Positions 1 to 6,943 of a stretch of 16,589 nt of DNA are shown piece by piece; positions within the stretch are counted from its first letter, which is position 1, and each line of letters starts with the position of its first letter. A program made the position numbers and the translations under genes. Source of the DNA: Selenomonadaceae bacterium (lineage in GTDB: Bacteria; Bacillota; Negativicutes; Selenomonadales; Selenomonadaceae). The stretch covers positions 1 through 16,589 of the forward strand of contig JAFSUE010000042.1 of NCBI GenBank assembly GCA_017445435.1, read 5' to 3'. The notes under the pieces are model-generated. The model worked only from the letters and a program-made list of their open reading frames with translations, was not told the DNA's origin and did not search any database.

Positions 1-363
1 ATGACGGCTGGCATTGAGACGTTGAAAATTTTAATCGACACGCCGAATTTTACTGACGAGCTGACTAAAAAAACTTCAGCACTTGTCAACGGCTTAAAAA
101 ATGCGGCTAAAGTTGCTGGCGTTGAAGTTCAAATTCCGCAAGCTGGCTCAATGGTCGGAATTTTTTTCAGTTCGCGTGAAGTGACGAATTACGACGACGC
201 CTGCGCGGCAGACCAAAATAAATTTAAGTGCTGGTTCAAGGCAATGTTGGAGCGCGGAATTTATCTTGCGCCTTCGCAATTTGAAACGCTGTTTATGTCA
301 AGCGCACATACTGACGAAGATATTGCACGGACGATTGACGCGGCGAAGGTAGCTTTTAGGTAA
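1..363 (+). CDS. hemL: Glutamate-1-semialdehyde 2,1-aminomutase, C-terminal part
   Basis: This is the last 120 residues of a PLP-dependent aminomutase that converts glutamate-1-semialdehyde to 5-aminolevulinate, the C5-pathway precursor of heme and cobalamin, in the cytoplasm. The frame is open from base 1, so the first ATG is internal and the true start lies outside the window. The family's C-terminal small domain is recognisable: the AGSMVGIFFSS segment, then the run ending in GIYLAPSQFETLFMSSAHT, then the terminal helix T.EDI..TIDAAK.AF. The catalytic lysine and PLP pocket lie upstream and cannot be checked. A heptamer array begins two bases after the stop. The identity rests on recognised C-terminal family motifs. 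Confidence 0.9.
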   Translation: MTAGIETLKILIDTPNFTDELTKKTSALVNGLKNAAKVAGVEVQIPQAGSMVGIFFSSREVTNYDDACAADQNKFKCWFKAMLERGIYLAPSQFETLFMSSAHTDEDIARTIDAAKVAFR

Positions 364-365
364 AA

Positions 366-400
366 ATTCTTAATTCTTCATTCTTAATTCTTCATTTGAA
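366..400. repeat. Tandem heptamer array, unit ATTCTTA/ATTCTTC
   Basis: Four consecutive 7-nt units (366-372, 373-379, 380-386, 387-393) alternate ATTCTTA and ATTCTTC, with a decayed fifth unit, ATTTGAA, at 394-400. The array starts two bases after the hemL stop and fills the gap to the next gene. Its unit is the reverse complement (rotated) of the GAATTAA unit seen at 3492 and 15571. Confidence 0.85.
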
Positions 401-414
401 AAAGCGGGTTTGAT

Positions 415-1425
415 ATGGAAACAAAATTTAAAATTGGAATTGGCGCGGGAATTATCCTATTAATCGCCGTGATTAGTGCTTGGTACTACTTCAACGTTAG
501 CGCGAAAACTCCTGAACGTGCTTTGCGAATCGTTGAAGAATCCATTCACGAACATAACAAAGAAAATTTTTATAAGTTCGTCGACGTTGAAGGAATTTTA
601 GCGCACAGCTACAACGGCATTATCGAAGGTATGACGTACTCCAACAAAGAAATGACTGATGAGGCGAAAGAGTCCGTCAAAGATTTCACTGAAATGTTAC
701 GCGCACCGTTGCTTTTAAGTTTGCAAGCGTCGATTGATTCATACGTCGAAACTGGCGACTTTCATGAAGAAGACAATCTTGGCGTGTCGGAACTTTTACG
801 GCGTACAGGCTTGAATAAGTCTGAATTTCGCGGCGTCGGCAACATTAAAGTCAATCCTGATGATGACGACATTGCAGAAGCTGACGTTCAAATTTATCAC
901 CCTGAAATTGGGCGTGAATTTACGCTGAAATTTATTTTGAATCGCTATGAATCTGGCGAATGGAAAATTGTACGCGTCGACAATTTTTATGACTTCATAC
1001 GGCAGATAAATCAAACGCGGCGTAAAAAGTTAGACGACTACTTGAAAGATTCCGCAGAAATAAATTTCCGTCACGATAAGGCTATTAGGGAAGCTGAAAA
1101 AAAATATAGTGACACTTTAGCCGCTGGCAGTTTGGCGCAGGAAACTACACGGAAAAAGTTGCAGGCGATTATGTCGGACGAAGTTAAAAAAGATTGGGAA
1201 AAACGTAAACACGATCTTTTAAGCTTGACCGTACCGAAAGACGCTGAAACGTTACAAAATTTGCGGCTGAAAATTTGCGATTTGGAAATTGCCTACTCTG
1301 AAGGTTACGCGCAGTGGATGGACGATAAGCAAGCCTCAACTGTAAAAGCGGCTGATGAAAAACACCGTCAAGCACAAACTTTGAAGTCTGAAGAAATTAT
1401 TTTGGCGCGTAGAATGGCTGAATAA
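415..1425 (+). CDS. Membrane-anchored DUF2939-like protein
   Basis: A 336-residue protein of unknown function. Residues about 6-27 form one hydrophobic segment, IGIGAGIILLIAVISAWYYF, fitting an uncleaved signal anchor with the rest outside the membrane. The next 180 residues fit the DUF2939 pattern: a TPERALRIVEESI helix, an ENFYKFVDVEGIL segment, and a beta strand near residue 185 reading GEWKIVRVDNF, as in NTF2-like folds. The remaining 140 residues are highly charged and predicted helical, rich in K, E and R, probably a coiled coil. No catalytic motif is visible. The ATG at 415 is used although the only SD-like sequence upstream is a weak gcggg. It lies between hemL and a chemoreceptor with no shared pathway evident. 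The DUF2939 assignment is from recall and tentative. Confidence 0.75.
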   Translation: METKFKIGIGAGIILLIAVISAWYYFNVSAKTPERALRIVEESIHEHNKENFYKFVDVEGILAHSYNGIIEGMTYSNKEMTDEAKESVKDFTEMLRAPLLLSLQASIDSYVETGDFHEEDNLGVSELLRRTGLNKSEFRGVGNIKVNPDDDDIAEADVQIYHPEIGREFTLKFILNRYESGEWKIVRVDNFYDFIRQINQTRRKKLDDYLKDSAEINFRHDKAIREAEKKYSDTLAAGSLAQETTRKKLQAIMSDEVKKDWEKRKHDLLSLTVPKDAETLQNLRLKICDLEIAYSEGYAQWMDDKQASTVKAADEKHRQAQTLKSEEIILARRMAE

Positions 1426-1481
1426 TAAAAATTTTTCCTTCATGCTGAAAGTTAAAAAGAAATTTTTTTTGGAAAAAAATA

Positions 1482-1511
1482 TAGACGAAACCTAAATGAT
1501 TGTGCTATTAT
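1482..1511 (+). promoter_or_regulatory. Candidate sigma-70-type promoter for the chemoreceptor
   Basis: TAGACG at 1482-1487 (four of six matches to TTGACA) and TATTAT at 1506-1511 (five of six matches to TATAAT) are separated by 18 nt. Transcription from here would give a leader of about 145 nt before the ATG at 1663. I saw no sigma-28 (flagellar) consensus. Confidence 0.4.
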
Positions 1512-1525
1512 AAGTAAAAATCGAC

Positions 1526-1614
1526 TTTCAGATAGTTTTCTGAAAATCTTATGGTTATTCGGAGTTGAGATTAGCGGTTGGTAACGTTTAAATGCTGTTG
1601 CCGTAAAATCTCAA
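1526..1614 (+). promoter_or_regulatory. Structured 5' leader of the chemoreceptor mRNA
   Basis: Two hairpins lie in the leader. The first pairs TTTCAGA (1526-1532) with TCTGAAA (1539-1545) around a 6-nt loop. The second closes with TTGAGATT (1565-1572) against AATCTCAA (1607-1614) and has an inner GCGG (1574-1577)/CCGT (1601-1604) pairing. AGCCGC, just upstream of the GGAG ribosome binding site, could instead pair with GCGGTT at 1574-1579, which would give an alternative structure near the start. I do not recognise a known riboswitch; the c-di-GMP I and II cores are not visible. Confidence 0.4.
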
Positions 1615-1662
1615 GCGTGGTTAAAAATTAAGTTGTAGCCGCAGGAGAAAGGGGATTTTTTC

Positions 1663-3417
1663 ATGGGTTTTATGGACAATTTGAAAGTGTCCAACAAGTT
1701 ATTGATTCTCAACGTAGTCGCATTATTTGGACTTTTAATCGTAGCTTTCACTGGCTACAACGCTGTCAATACAGCGAAAGATGACATGGAGATTATGTAC
1801 CGTCGTTATCTTCATTCAATTTACTACGTTGGAAGATGCCGTTACAATGTTAGATACATGCAGGTACAGGCAACGTTAGGACCACTTTCAGCAGACCCAA
1901 CTTTATTTCAATCGCGCAGTGATAAATACAATACTGCTGTTAAAGAATGCGAAGAAGCTTTCGAGGCTTACGCACAAAACATTGCTAGCGATCCAAAATT
2001 AGTTGCGGAACTTGAACCGATTAGAAAAAATTGGGAAAAGTACAAAGAAACTTCTAAAGTACTTATGGACATGAGACCGCCTGCCAATGCTACAACTGAC
2101 AGGATGGCTATGGCTGATCACAGAAACGCGGCAATGGATTATTACGAAAAAGAATGTATGCCTTACGCAGTCGCTATTAGCGCTGATATGTCCAACCTTC
2201 AAGCTGGCGTTATGGAACGTTCCGAAGCAATGTGGCAAGCTAGCGAAGCGGCTATCAGCAAAGTTATCATGACGCTGTTTATTGTCGTTGCAGTCGTCGT
2301 AGCAATTCTTGTATTCCTTAGCGTCGTTGTTACGAAGGGCGTTACTAATCCGCTCGACAATATGATTGAACTTTTCGGCAAATTGCGTACTGGTGACTTC
2401 AGAGAAAGTCATTTAATCGATCCTTCACGCGGTGACGAATTTGGTACAATGTCACAGGCAATTCGTGATATGCGCCAAACTATCAGCAAACTTTTGCAAC
2501 AAACTAGCAATTCAGCTGAACAGTTGGCGGCGTCTTCACAGGAACTTACTGCAAGTGCTCACCAATCCGCGCAGGCATCTGAACAGGTTGCACAATCTGT
2601 TACAACGTCTGCAAGTGCCGTCGTCGAACAGCAACAAAATGTTGGTGACGCGCTTGACTTAATCAACGCGGCTAACAATTCCATTTCCTTACTTGGCAAA
2701 ACTGCTGACGCTGTTTCCTCTCATGCAACTAAGGCTAACAATCAAGCTACCGAAGGCGGCGGCGCTGTTGAATCCGCTGTCAATCAAATTATCAGCGTTG
2801 AAAAAATCGTTAATGATTCTGCGGCTACCGTCGACAAACTTGGTAAACGTTCACAAGAAATTGGACAGATCGTCGAGGCTATCAGCGGCATTGCTGAACA
2901 GACAAACTTGCTTGCATTGAATGCGGCTATTGAGGCGGCGCGTGCTGGCGAACACGGCAGAGGATTTGCCGTCGTTTCTGAAGAAGTTCGCAAACTTGCT
3001 GAAGAATCACAAGGCGCGGCTCAAAAAATTGCTACGCTTATCGGTGATATTCAAAACGAAACTACTAACGCGGTTGACTCCATGCAAAAAGGCAATGCGG
3101 CTGTTCGTGCTGGTACTCAATCTGTTGAAAAATTGCGTGATACCTTTGAATCAATTCGTGAGGCTACCGATAACGTTGCCGCTGAAGCTAAAAATATGGT
3201 TAGGGAACTTGGCGCAGTTGCTGACGCTACGAATAAAATTCGTGACAATTCACAAAGCATTTCTGACAAGAGCGCTCACGTTTCCCGCGAAATGGAAAGT
3301 GTTTCTGCGGCGTCTCAAGAACAATCTGCATCTGGTGAAGAAATTGCCTCCGCCAGTGATGAACTTGCGCGTTTGGCTCAAGCCTTGCAGACTTCTTTGC
3401 AGAGTTTCCGTTACTAA
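1663..3417 (+). CDS. Methyl-accepting chemotaxis protein
   Basis: A 584-residue inner-membrane chemoreceptor that passes ligand binding to CheA/CheW and so to the flagellar motor or another output. The order is the classical one: a first membrane segment at about residues 12-32, a periplasmic helical domain of about 165 residues resembling the 4HB family, a second membrane segment at about 196-226, then HAMP. The cytoplasmic coiled coil has the near-invariant signalling tip EQTNLLALNAAIEAARAGE followed by HGRGFAVVSEEVRKLAEES at roughly residues 410-449. There is no C-terminal CheR-tethering pentapeptide; the protein ends LQSFRY. A GGAGAAAGGGG-type ribosome binding site precedes ATG 1663. It appears monocistronic, with its own promoter, leader and terminator. 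The ligand cannot be told. Confidence 0.95.
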   Translation: MGFMDNLKVSNKLLILNVVALFGLLIVAFTGYNAVNTAKDDMEIMYRRYLHSIYYVGRCRYNVRYMQVQATLGPLSADPTLFQSRSDKYNTAVKECEEAFEAYAQNIASDPKLVAELEPIRKNWEKYKETSKVLMDMRPPANATTDRMAMADHRNAAMDYYEKECMPYAVAISADMSNLQAGVMERSEAMWQASEAAISKVIMTLFIVVAVVVAILVFLSVVVTKGVTNPLDNMIELFGKLRTGDFRESHLIDPSRGDEFGTMSQAIRDMRQTISKLLQQTSNSAEQLAASSQELTASAHQSAQASEQVAQSVTTSASAVVEQQQNVGDALDLINAANNSISLLGKTADAVSSHATKANNQATEGGGAVESAVNQIISVEKIVNDSAATVDKLGKRSQEIGQIVEAISGIAEQTNLLALNAAIEAARAGEHGRGFAVVSEEVRKLAEESQGAAQKIATLIGDIQNETTNAVDSMQKGNAAVRAGTQSVEKLRDTFESIREATDNVAAEAKNMVRELGAVADATNKIRDNSQSISDKSAHVSREMESVSAASQEQSASGEEIASASDELARLAQALQTSLQSFRY

Positions 3418-3453
3418 AATTTATAGCGCATAAAAATATTTTTTCGTCGAAAT

Positions 3454-3491
3454 GGGCTGTTGCAGAAAATTTTTTGCGACAGTCCTTTTTT
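3454..3491 (+). terminator. Rho-independent terminator of the chemoreceptor gene
   Basis: A long stem pairs GGGCTGTTGCAGAAAA with TTTTTTGCGACAGTCC (a few G-U pairs) and is followed by a run of T at 3486-3491. It sits 37 bp after the stop codon. Confidence 0.85.
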
Positions 3492-3526
3492 GAATTAAGA
3501 ATTAAGAATTTAGAATTAAGAATGTG
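3492..3526. repeat. Tandem heptamer array, unit GAATTAA
   Basis: Units at 3492, 3499, 3506 and 3513 read GAATTAA, GAATTAA, GAATTTA, GAATTAA, with a decayed GAATGTG at 3520-3526. The array follows directly after the T run of the terminator and ends 21 bp before the next start codon. Confidence 0.85.
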
Positions 3527-3547
3527 TAAATTTTTTTTGGAGATTAG

Positions 3548-4495
3548 ATGAACGATAAAAAAATTGCCGTACTAATTCCGTGCTACAATGAAGCCGTCAC
3601 GATTGAAAAAGTTGTTCGTGACTTCCGCGCAGTTTTGCCTGACGCTGACATTTACGTCTACGATAACAATTCCACCGACGATACCGCAAAAATTGCTGAA
3701 AAGGCTGGCGCGATTGTTCGGCGTGAATATCGGCAAGGCAAAGGTAACGTCATTCGTACAATGTTCCGCGAAATTGACGCCGACTGCTACATTATGACCG
3801 ACGGCGACGACACCTACCCTGCCGAATATGCGCGGGAAATGGCGGAGCTCGTCTTAAGTGGTCGTGCTGATATGGTTATCGGCGACAGACTTAGCGCGAC
3901 GTACTTTGAGGAGAATAAACGCCCCTTTCACAATTTCGGCAATTCACTTGTTCGCGGCTTTATCAATACTTTGTGGACGCGGCGAAAGTCTAAAAAAATT
4001 CTCGACGTTATGACTGGTTATCGCGCCTTTAGTCCGCTGTTCGTGAAAAGTTTTCCAATTCTGTCACAAGGTTTTGAGATTGAAACGGAAATGACAATTC
4101 ACGCGCTGGATAAAAATTTTCTGATTGAAAGTTTGCCCGTCAATTACCGCGACCGACCCGAAGGAAGTTTTAGCAAGCTGAATACTTACGTTGACGGCGT
4201 GAAAGTTTTGATGACGATTTTTAATCTGTACCGCAATTACCGCCCATTAAAATTTTTCGGCGCAGTTGCACTCGTACTGATGATTTTAGCGTTGATAATG
4301 TTTCTGCCGATTTTAGCAGAATTTTTACGGACGGGATTAGTACCGCGCTTTCCAACGTTGATTGTCAGCGGCTTAATCGCGGTGACTTCGATTTTATCGG
4401 CAATGTGCGGCTTGATTCTTGATACAATCGCCGTTAATGCGCGAAAAGATTTTGAACTGAAAATGAATTTCTTGAAGTTATTGAGTAGGAAGTAG
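3548..4495 (+). CDS. GT2-family glycosyltransferase (polyprenol-phosphate sugar synthase type)
   Basis: A 315-residue membrane-associated glycosyltransferase, likely moving a sugar from a nucleotide donor to a polyprenyl phosphate on the cytoplasmic face. The N-terminal GT-A fold begins IAVLIPCYNEAVTIEKVV (about residues 5-22). YVYDNNSTDDTA follows, and the acidic cluster TDGDDTYP near residue 83 is where this family binds metal and donor. EIETEMTIHAL and the basic NYRDRPEGSFSKLNT stretch are typical of the DPM1/GtrB-like group. Two C-terminal hydrophobic segments (about 236-261 and 271-296) would anchor it. A GGAG site precedes ATG 3548. Its last codons and stop are made of heptamer repeat units that run into the next gene, which suggests co-transcription with the multi-pass protein downstream, a possible user of the lipid-linked sugar. 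The sugar is unknown. Confidence 0.88.
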   Translation: MNDKKIAVLIPCYNEAVTIEKVVRDFRAVLPDADIYVYDNNSTDDTAKIAEKAGAIVRREYRQGKGNVIRTMFREIDADCYIMTDGDDTYPAEYAREMAELVLSGRADMVIGDRLSATYFEENKRPFHNFGNSLVRGFINTLWTRRKSKKILDVMTGYRAFSPLFVKSFPILSQGFEIETEMTIHALDKNFLIESLPVNYRDRPEGSFSKLNTYVDGVKVLMTIFNLYRNYRPLKFFGAVALVLMILALIMFLPILAEFLRTGLVPRFPTLIVSGLIAVTSILSAMCGLILDTIAVNARKDFELKMNFLKLLSRK

Positions 4496-4525
4496 TAAGT
4501 AGTGAGTAGTGAGTAATGAGTAGTG
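4484..4525. repeat. Tandem heptamer array bridging two genes, unit AGTAGTG
   Basis: Six units run without a gap from 4484 to 4525: AGTAGGA, AGTAGTA, AGTAGTG, AGTAGTG, AGTAATG, AGTAGTG. The first two encode the end of the upstream glycosyltransferase, including its TAG stop at 4493-4495. The last supplies the GTG at 4523 that can start the downstream gene. Confidence 0.88.
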
Positions 4526-5803
4526 AAGAAAATTTTTATTACATTTAGAAATATGACGGGCATTTTAGCGGCGTCAATTTGTATTGGCGCAATTTTAATT
4601 CTTGCCGCTTACGCTTTACCGACGGCTAGAATTTATCACAACGTCGACCGTTCGTCGCGAATTTATGAATTGGAAGGTCACGCGCCATTTTGGGCTGGCG
4701 GCGTCATTCATACGCGAATTGACAATTTCACAGATTCAATTATGTTGATGAAGGCGGCGTACCCCGTCGAAAATTTAATTCAATCGGCGTTTTTAAATCC
4801 GTCGTGGAAATTCATTGACGATACGCCAGACGCGCCAGTCAATACGCTAGTTGACGTGATGAAAAATGAAAGGCAAGCTGATAGCGAATCTTGGTATTAT
4901 CCGCTGTATTGGCACGGCTACCTTGTCGTATTAAAGCCACTGTTGATGATTTCGCCTGTACACGACCTGCGCGTATTAAATTTTTACGTACAATTTTTTC
5001 TGACGTTGACGGTACTATTTCTTTTCTATCAACGATTCGGACGAAATTTAACGCTGGCATTTGCGCTGATTTTGTTGACGCTCAATCCGATAACGGCGGC
5101 GATTGACTTTCAAAATTCCGACGTGTTTTGTATAATACTTTTGTCAACAATTTTTATTTTGCGGCGAAATGAAATGTTACTGCGCGGCGAAAATTATTTA
5201 TACTTTTTCCTGCTACTTGGAATTGTAACAGTTTACGTCGACTTCCTCACGTACCCATTCGCGGCGTTCGGTATAAGTTTATGCGTCTGCGTACTTATGA
5301 ATAAAAAATTTTTCTGCGACGCTGAACCGAAAAAAGTTTTTGCAAAGTTATCGTCGTACTTATTCGCGTGGGGATTTGGCTACGGCGGAATGTGGGCTGG
5401 CAAATGGATTTTAGCAACAATTTTCACTGGCGAAAACGTCATACTTAGCGCGTTAGGCAAGGCGATTTATCGAACTTCAACGACGTTATCAGCGGCGGAA
5501 GGCGGAATGACTTTCACGTACTTTGACGTACTGGCGAGAAATTTTTCAGCGTTAATGCGCGGACCACTTCCAGTAATTTTAGCTTTACTTTTAATTTATC
5601 TGCTGTACCTTTTAATTCGGCGTAAGAAAAAAATTTTCGTCACGAAGTCAATGGCGTTGACATTTTCATTTATAATTTTATTGCCGTTCATTTGGTACGC
5701 GGTGCTGAAAAATCATTCATACGTGCATGACTATATGACGTACAGAAATTTGGCGGTAACAATTTTCGGCACACTGATTTTTTTCACGTGGAAAAGAGAA
5801 TAA
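4523..5803 (+). CDS. Multi-pass membrane protein, GT-C glycosyltransferase-like
   Basis: A 426-residue protein with about nine or ten hydrophobic segments, the first at residues 14-35 and the last just before the C-terminal KRE. The large loop after the first segment (RIDNFTDSIMLMKAAYP, then the WYYPLYWHGYLV region) and the late HSYVHDYMTYR motif near residue 398 resemble GT-C transferases that take sugars from polyprenyl phosphates, but no Pfam family is certain. The gene follows a GT2 of the kind that makes polyprenol-linked sugars, so an envelope-glycan step is a reasonable inference. The GTG at 4523 lies in the last heptamer unit without a canonical SD; ATG 4553 (residue 11) is an alternative start. 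It could also be a flippase or another polytopic protein. Confidence 0.72.
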   Translation: MKKIFITFRNMTGILAASICIGAILILAAYALPTARIYHNVDRSSRIYELEGHAPFWAGGVIHTRIDNFTDSIMLMKAAYPVENLIQSAFLNPSWKFIDDTPDAPVNTLVDVMKNERQADSESWYYPLYWHGYLVVLKPLLMISPVHDLRVLNFYVQFFLTLTVLFLFYQRFGRNLTLAFALILLTLNPITAAIDFQNSDVFCIILLSTIFILRRNEMLLRGENYLYFFLLLGIVTVYVDFLTYPFAAFGISLCVCVLMNKKFFCDAEPKKVFAKLSSYLFAWGFGYGGMWAGKWILATIFTGENVILSALGKAIYRTSTTLSAAEGGMTFTYFDVLARNFSALMRGPLPVILALLLIYLLYLLIRRKKKIFVTKSMALTFSFIILLPFIWYAVLKNHSYVHDYMTYRNLAVTIFGTLIFFTWKRE

Positions 5804-5813
5804 ATTAATTAGG

Positions 5814-5884
5814 AATGCGCAATGCGTAATGCGTAATGGAAACGCAATCATTCCTCATTACGAATTATGCATTACGAATTATTT
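5814..5884. repeat. Inverted pair of heptamer arrays (AATGCGT and ATTACGA)
   Basis: The left arm has AATGCGC, AATGCGT, AATGCGT from 5814 to 5834. The right arm has ATTCCTC, ATTACGA, ATTATGC, ATTACGA, ATTATTT from 5850 to 5884. The right arm is close to the reverse complement of the left (about 21 of 27 positions by hand), so the pair can fold into a long imperfect hairpin just upstream of the TetR start. Confidence 0.8.
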
Positions 5885-5907
5885 TAATTAGGGACGAGGG
5901 AATTGAG

Positions 5908-6480
5908 ATGATTGGGCTTAGGGAACGTAAAAAGTTGCAGGCGCGTCAAGCGATTTTAGATGCGGCGGCACGGGAATTTAAATCACGCGGCTTTATGAAT
6001 ACTGCGGTATCAGATATAATGCGCGAATCAAATTTAAGCGTCGGTACTTTCTACAGTTACTTCGGCTCAAAAGAAGAAGTACTCATGGAGCTTGTAAAAA
6101 ATTTATTTAAGCGCGTGGAAGAAAATTTGTCAGTGCAGGAGTCTGAATCATCAATAAAACTTTTAGAAATTTGCTGTATGGATACGGCAAAGTTGATTGA
6201 CGAAAACAGATTCATCTTGCCGCTTTTCACTAGCGCTGGCGTTCATTCCGATAAGCCCGAACATATGCCCGATAATTTATCGCCGAAGTTTAAAAAAATT
6301 TTTGAAGAAATAATTCTACGCGGACAAGATCGCGGCGAAATTCGGCGGGATATTCCAGTTGATTTAATTTCTGAAATGTTCCACTCCATTTACCAAGCGG
6401 CGGCGTTCAGCAAGTTAAAAATTCCCTTCCAAGAAAATATTCATCTGAAAATAAAAATTCTGCTGGAAGGTATTTGTTAG
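5908..6480 (+). CDS. TetR/AcrR-family transcriptional regulator
   Basis: A 190-residue repressor. Residues about 1-60 carry the TetR helix-turn-helix: RQAILDAAAREFKSRGF, then AVSDIMRESNLSVGTFYSYFGSKEEVL. The rest is a helical ligand-binding and dimerisation domain too divergent to name a ligand. I place the start at ATG 5908, with GAGGG at 5896-5900. An in-frame ATG at 5836 would add 24 residues encoded by the heptamer hairpin and is unlikely. A thioesterase gene begins 12 bp downstream, so the pair is probably one transcription unit. Regulation of that thioesterase, or of fatty or aromatic acyl-CoA metabolism, is an inference. The inverted heptamer arrays cover the region where an operator would be expected. 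Confidence 0.9.
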   Translation: MIGLRERKKLQARQAILDAAAREFKSRGFMNTAVSDIMRESNLSVGTFYSYFGSKEEVLMELVKNLFKRVEENLSVQESESSIKLLEICCMDTAKLIDENRFILPLFTSAGVHSDKPEHMPDNLSPKFKKIFEEIILRGQDRGEIRRDIPVDLISEMFHSIYQAAAFSKLKIPFQENIHLKIKILLEGIC

Positions 6481-6492
6481 GAGGAAAAAATT

Positions 6493-6906
6493 TTGCCCGT
6501 ACCGACACAAGAACAAGTTATCCAATTTTGTCACGATAATAAAATTATTGACTTTCTAGGCGTTGAGATTGTGCCGACTGATGACGGTTGCGTCCGCCTT
6601 GAACTTGACGTAAAAGAATGTCATAGCAATCCTTATGGAATTTTGCACGGCGGCGTTTTAACGACAATGGCTGATACGGCAATGGGCGCGGCTTGTCTTA
6701 TGCGCAATAAAAAAGTCGTGACCGTTTCAATCACGCTTGAATTTCTTCACCCCGTACAAATGGCGTCAAGGATTATCACTGACGCAAAAATTTTGAGTGA
6801 AGGACGACACATTTTTAATTGTGAATGCGCGATGATTGACGACACTGGAAAAATTTTCGCCAAAGCTCACGCCGTTTTCTTCGCCATTGCAAAACTTATC
6901 GACTAA
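6493..6906 (+). CDS. PaaI-family hotdog thioesterase
   Basis: A 137-residue single-domain hotdog protein expected to hydrolyse acyl-CoA or aryl-CoA thioesters in the cytoplasm. The family signature is clear: SNPYGILHGGVLTTMADTAMG at about residues 45-65, where the HGG loop and the acidic residue in the following helix form the active site, then VTVSITLEFLHPV and the C-terminal KAHAVFF strand. The start is TTG 6493, chosen because GGAGG at 6480-6484, overlapping the end of the TetR gene, lies 8 nt upstream. Length matches the family. Substrate is unknown. Confidence 0.9.
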   Translation: MPVPTQEQVIQFCHDNKIIDFLGVEIVPTDDGCVRLELDVKECHSNPYGILHGGVLTTMADTAMGAACLMRNKKVVTVSITLEFLHPVQMASRIITDAKILSEGRHIFNCECAMIDDTGKIFAKAHAVFFAIAKLID

Positions 6907-6943
6907 AAAAAATTTGCCGTGATTAAATCGTCACGGCTTTTTT
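6907..6943. terminator. Bidirectional terminator between convergent genes
   Basis: GCCGTGA (6916-6922) pairs with TCACGGC (6931-6937) around an 8-nt loop. A run of A precedes the stem and a run of T follows it, so it can end both the + strand thioesterase transcript and the - strand yaaR-holB transcript. The holB stop is immediately adjacent. Confidence 0.9.

Noticed and set aside
366..400. CRISPR array
   Set aside because: Units are 7 nt with no spacers; no cas genes are present.
1526..1614. c-di-GMP riboswitch before the chemoreceptor
   Set aside because: The conserved GEMM cores and tetraloop-receptor elements could not be found; only generic hairpins are seen.
2921..3433. 170-codon frame inside the chemoreceptor gene on the same strand
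   Set aside because: It is an out-of-frame shadow of the conserved signalling domain with a skewed leucine/lysine-rich composition.
5836..5907. Longer TetR protein starting at ATG 5836
   Set aside because: The extra 24 residues are translated from the inverted heptamer arrays and there is no ribosome binding site; ATG 5908 has one.
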